From contig JAIDUY010000187.1 in the NCBI GenBank assembly GCA_029059965.1, forward strand, positions 1-7,741: a DNA stretch of 7,741 nt, given 5' to 3'. The notes beneath the pieces were generated by a model. That model was not told where the DNA came from. It searched no databases and saw only the letters and a list, made by a program, of their open reading frames with translations. Position numbers and translations under genes: made by a program. Positions 5,768 to 7,741 of this stretch are shown here, piece by piece; position 1 is the first letter of the stretch; each line of letters begins with the position of its first letter. Source of the stretch: Muribaculaceae bacterium (lineage in GTDB: Bacteria > Bacteroidota > Bacteroidia > Bacteroidales > Muribaculaceae).

Positions 5768-7741
5768 TCAGCGAACAATCACTTTCTTGCCGCCGACAAT
5801 ATAGATACCGGGGTTCAGGCCTTCGGTAGCCTCGGCGCGTCGCACGCCGCTACAGATCTGCTGTCCCATCATGTTGAATACATCGACCAATGCGTCGGAA
5901 TCCTCGCTGTTGTCCACGATAGTGTCGAAGATGCCTGCCGAGCCGTCGGCGCTGAGATTCCAGGCGCGGAGTTCGCGCACCTGAACAGCACCCGAGGGAG
6001 CCACGGCCTCGACGCCGTCGGCATCGTTGTCGCGCACGAACACGCGGATGGATGTCGCCCAGCGGTCGTTTACGAAGATATCGAGGATGGAGCCGTCGAC
6101 AAATACGTTGAGCTTAAGCTCTGTGCCTGCCGAGGGACGCTCGGGGAGCATGACGCGGTACAGACCGTCGAACACACCGCCGTCGTTGACGATGCGGTTG
6201 AGGCTGCGCAGGTCGACGGTGAGCTGGTTGGTGGAGGGAATGTAGCGTATTTCGGCAGCTCCGACATTGTTCTTGAGCACATTGAAGCCGAAAGGCTGGT
6301 TGCCGATGACGAAGCGGCCGAGCACCTCGACCTGACGGCCGCCGACAGCGCCGAGGGCGCGTTCGCCGTTGAGTTCGAAGTCGGTGGCGCCATAGTTCAC
6401 AGCTCCGCGCATGCCTTCGAGGCCTGCGTAAGGCTTCTGCCACAGCGAGCCGTCGTCGCCGATGGTCCACTCGCGGGGAAGGCTGTAGGTGTGTGCCCAT
6501 CCGAGACGGTAGTTCTCGGCGCCGGGCAGCTTGTCGGGCACGATGCCCAGCGCGATTGTCTTGCCCTCATGCTGATAGATGGTGGGCGAAAGCAGGCCGA
6601 AGCCGTCGCGGGCTATCAGCTCGACCTTGCGGGGAGCCGACGAGGCGGCGTCGGGGGCGAAAGTGCCGTCGGAATTGATGTCGCCGGTCCAGTAGAGGCT
6701 CTGGACGCCGGAGGTCGAGCCGAGGGGAGTGGCGGTGAAGAGCCACTTGCCGTTCTCCATGCGTGTCACGTTGGGCATTTCCCAGAAAGAGCCGCCTGTC
6801 GATGCTGCGGTGGCGCTGAAGAACAGCTCGCCGCTATTGCTCCAGTTGCCGCTGCCGGCATCGTAGCGGTGCAGGGTGGTGACGCCTTTGCCGTCCTTGC
6901 ACGAGCCCACGATGATGTAGGCTTTGTCGCCGTTGCGGAAGAAATAGGGGTCGCGGAAGTCGTCGGACAGACCGCTGGGACGGCCGTTGATGATGGGATT
7001 GCGTGCAAGCTTGTTCCAGACTGTCAGGTCTTCGTCGGCGGGAGCAGCCTGGGCTATGACGGCACGGCCGTAGTCGACGCCGGTATAGAGGATATTGGGC
7101 TTGCCGCCGGTGATGGCGTCGTCGGTGAAGACACATCCGCTCCAGCATCCTTTGACGTCGTAGGATGCGCCCGGAGCGATGGCAATCTTCTCCTCGCGCC
7201 AGTCGTAGAGGTTCTCGCTGGATACGTGACCCCAGTGGAGACGGGCCATGTAGGGGCCGTTGGCGTTCTTCTGGAAGAAGACGTGGTAGCGGCCGTTGGA
7301 GTAGGTCATGCCGTGGCATTCGTTGGTCCAGTTGGCGCCGGGCATGGCGTGGAAGCGTGGACGGTTGGGGTCGTCGGCGAAGCGCGATTCGGGTATGGTG
7401 AGGTCGGCGGCGTTCTCGGCGCGGCGGTTCGACAGCTCGCCTGCGGAGAGGGCGGTGTCGAATACCTCGATTTCGTCAATAAGGCCGGTGAAGGTGTTGA
7501 GCAGAAAGTCGCCGCTGCTCAGGTTTTCGTTGTCCTTGCCGATGCGGATCTGGGCGGCGGAATTGTCGACGGTGGTCATGCAGCGGGCTTCGCCGACGGC
7601 GATGCCGTTGCGGTAGATGGTGGCCTTGCGGGTGGAACCGTCGACCACGGCGGCGATGTGGCTCCACTGGCCGCAGGGAATGACTTCCGAAGCATCTACA
7701 GTCACCTTCCAGCCGGCGGAGTAGCACTCGAAGGTGTACTT
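5768..7741 (-). CDS. Secreted LamG-GH32 glycoside hydrolase with T9SS sorting domain (5' partial)
   Basis: The minus-strand frame is open from the window edge (7741) to a TGA at 5770-5768, showing 657 residues; the start and any signal peptide lie outside. A GTG at 7705-7703 is not a credible start because it falls inside the LamG domain. Domain order: LamG-like (visible residues 1 to about 110), GH32-type five-bladed propeller (about 129-437), C-terminal beta-sandwich (about 452-595), then a T9SS type A sorting tail. GH32 members hydrolyse or transfer fructosyl residues in sucrose, inulin or levan. Supporting motifs are GCWSGCVF, FRDPYFF (D264) and FWEMP (E321); their spacing from the nucleophile site (123 and 180 residues) closely fits known GH32 invertases. 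The nucleophile motif is altered to NECHG (Glu141 instead of Asp). Function as a fructan-active enzyme is therefore uncertain; it may have another specificity or low activity. Transport across the outer membrane is inferred from the tail. The gene is convergent with, and unrelated to, the gcv operon. Confidence 0.88.
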   Translation of the reverse strand, partial: KYTFECYSAGWKVTVDASEVIPCGQWSHIAAVVDGSTRKATIYRNGIAVGEARCMTTVDNSAAQIRIGKDNENLSSGDFLLNTFTGLIDEIEVFDTALSAGELSNRRAENAADLTIPESRFADDPNRPRFHAMPGANWTNECHGMTYSNGRYHVFFQKNANGPYMARLHWGHVSSENLYDWREEKIAIAPGASYDVKGCWSGCVFTDDAITGGKPNILYTGVDYGRAVIAQAAPADEDLTVWNKLARNPIINGRPSGLSDDFRDPYFFRNGDKAYIIVGSCKDGKGVTTLHRYDAGSGNWSNSGELFFSATAASTGGSFWEMPNVTRMENGKWLFTATPLGSTSGVQSLYWTGDINSDGTFAPDAASSAPRKVELIARDGFGLLSPTIYQHEGKTIALGIVPDKLPGAENYRLGWAHTYSLPREWTIGDDGSLWQKPYAGLEGMRGAVNYGATDFELNGERALGAVGGRQVEVLGRFVIGNQPFGFNVLKNNVGAAEIRYIPSTNQLTVDLRSLNRIVNDGGVFDGLYRVMLPERPSAGTELKLNVFVDGSILDIFVNDRWATSIRVFVRDNDADGVEAVAPSGAVQVRELRAWNLSADGSAGIFDTIVDNSEDSDALVDVFNMMGQQICSGVRRAEATEGLNPGIYIVGGKKVIVR
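5771..5896 (-). other. T9SS type A C-terminal sorting domain
   Basis: The last 42 residues have the pattern of the Por secretion/type IX sorting domain: VDVFNMMGQQI, a short linker, LNPGIYIVGG, then KKVIVR at the extreme C-terminus. In this family the tail directs outer-membrane translocation and is then removed, with the protein released or attached to surface lipopolysaccharide. It follows a short acidic linker (DNSEDSD). The match to the 'G.Y.v....kv' ending is seen directly; surface display depends on the host having T9SS genes, which are not in this window. Confidence 0.85.
5957..6388 (-). other. GH32 C-terminal beta-sandwich
   Basis: After the propeller, about 140 residues show the beta-sandwich module typical of GH32 proteins. 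The strongest match is KLNVFVDGSILDIFVND followed by RWATSIRVF, the counterpart of the conserved 'FVDrSsvEvFvNdG' and 'sRvFp' strands of the family. The region ends at VRELRAWNL. It supports the GH32 assignment independently of the altered nucleophile motif. Confidence 0.85.
6431..7357 (-). other. GH32-type five-bladed beta-propeller catalytic domain
   Basis: The domain starts at RPRFHAMPGANWTNECHG and runs through HVFFQKNANGPY, LHWGHVSSENLYDW, GCWSGCVFTDD, DDFRDPYFF, SFWEMPNV and GWAHTYSLPREWTI. Three acidic positions fit the GH32 catalytic triad: Glu at 7321-7319 (where the nucleophile Asp is usual), Asp at 6952-6950 (transition-state stabiliser, RDP motif) and Glu at 6781-6779 (acid/base, the 'EC' motif, here Glu-Met). 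Blade order and closing motif (PRE before the beta-sandwich) are those of GH32 rather than GH43. Confidence 0.85.
7415..7741 (-). other. LamG/concanavalin A-like domain of the GH32 protein (partial)
   Basis: The first roughly 110 visible residues have the repeating beta-strand pattern of a Laminin_G_3-type jelly roll: GQWSHIAAVVDGSTRKATIY, then YRNGIAVGEA, QIRIGKD and the characteristic closing strand GLIDEIEVFDTALSAGEL. Domains of this type often bind carbohydrate or act as spacers in secreted Bacteroidota enzymes. The N-terminal strands are cut off by the window edge. The ligand cannot be told from the sequence. Confidence 0.8.

Noticed and set aside
7703..7705. GTG as the start of the GH32 gene
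   Set aside because: The frame stays open to the window edge (residues KYTFECYSAGWK) and the GTG falls inside the LamG domain, so the gene is 5' partial.
1..7741. CRISPR array, tRNA/rRNA gene, insertion sequence or phage elements
   Set aside because: No regularly spaced repeats, no tRNA-like cloverleaf, no transposase-like reading frame and no terminal inverted repeats were seen; the only notable inverted repeat is the intergenic hairpin.

Overview
The window looks like a chromosomal segment from a high-GC member of the Bacteroidales. Three things point there: the split glycine decarboxylase (gcvPA + gcvPB), the near absence of Shine-Dalgarno sequences before the genes, and a type IX secretion (T9SS) type A C-terminal sorting domain on the extracellular enzyme encoded at the right. 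The genus cannot be fixed from the sequence; gut lineages such as Muribaculaceae or Alistipes-like bacteria are guesses.

Layout, left to right. Bases 1-111 hold the last 36 codons of an unidentified plus-strand gene. Bases 142-5695 hold a tightly packed plus-strand operon with the complete glycine cleavage system: gcvT (T protein), gcvH (lipoyl carrier), gcvPA and gcvPB (the two subunits of the P protein) and an lpdA-type dihydrolipoyl dehydrogenase (L protein). Gaps between these genes are 7, 13 and 7 bases, and gcvPB and lpdA overlap by 8 bases. Together the products decarboxylate glycine, load the aminomethyl group on the lipoyl arm of GcvH, pass the one-carbon unit to tetrahydrofolate with release of ammonia, and reoxidise the dihydrolipoyl arm with NAD+. 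No gene for lipoate attachment or synthesis is present here, and the 30-base gap before gcvT is too short for a glycine riboswitch.

A 72-base convergent intergenic region (5696-5767) holds a very strong perfect hairpin that probably ends transcription from one or both sides.

Bases 5768-7741 hold, on the minus strand, a large secreted glycoside hydrolase family 32-type protein whose 5' end lies beyond the window. It has a LamG/concanavalin A-like domain, a GH32-type beta-propeller, the GH32 C-terminal beta-sandwich and a T9SS sorting tail. Its most interesting property is a changed nucleophile motif: Asn-Glu-Cys-His-Gly where GH32 enzymes normally have Asn-Asp-Pro-Asn-Gly, although the other two catalytic motifs are kept. 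Most of the window is ordinary core metabolism; the GH32 variant, and to a lesser degree the compact Lpd and the unusual GcvH, are what merit a second look.
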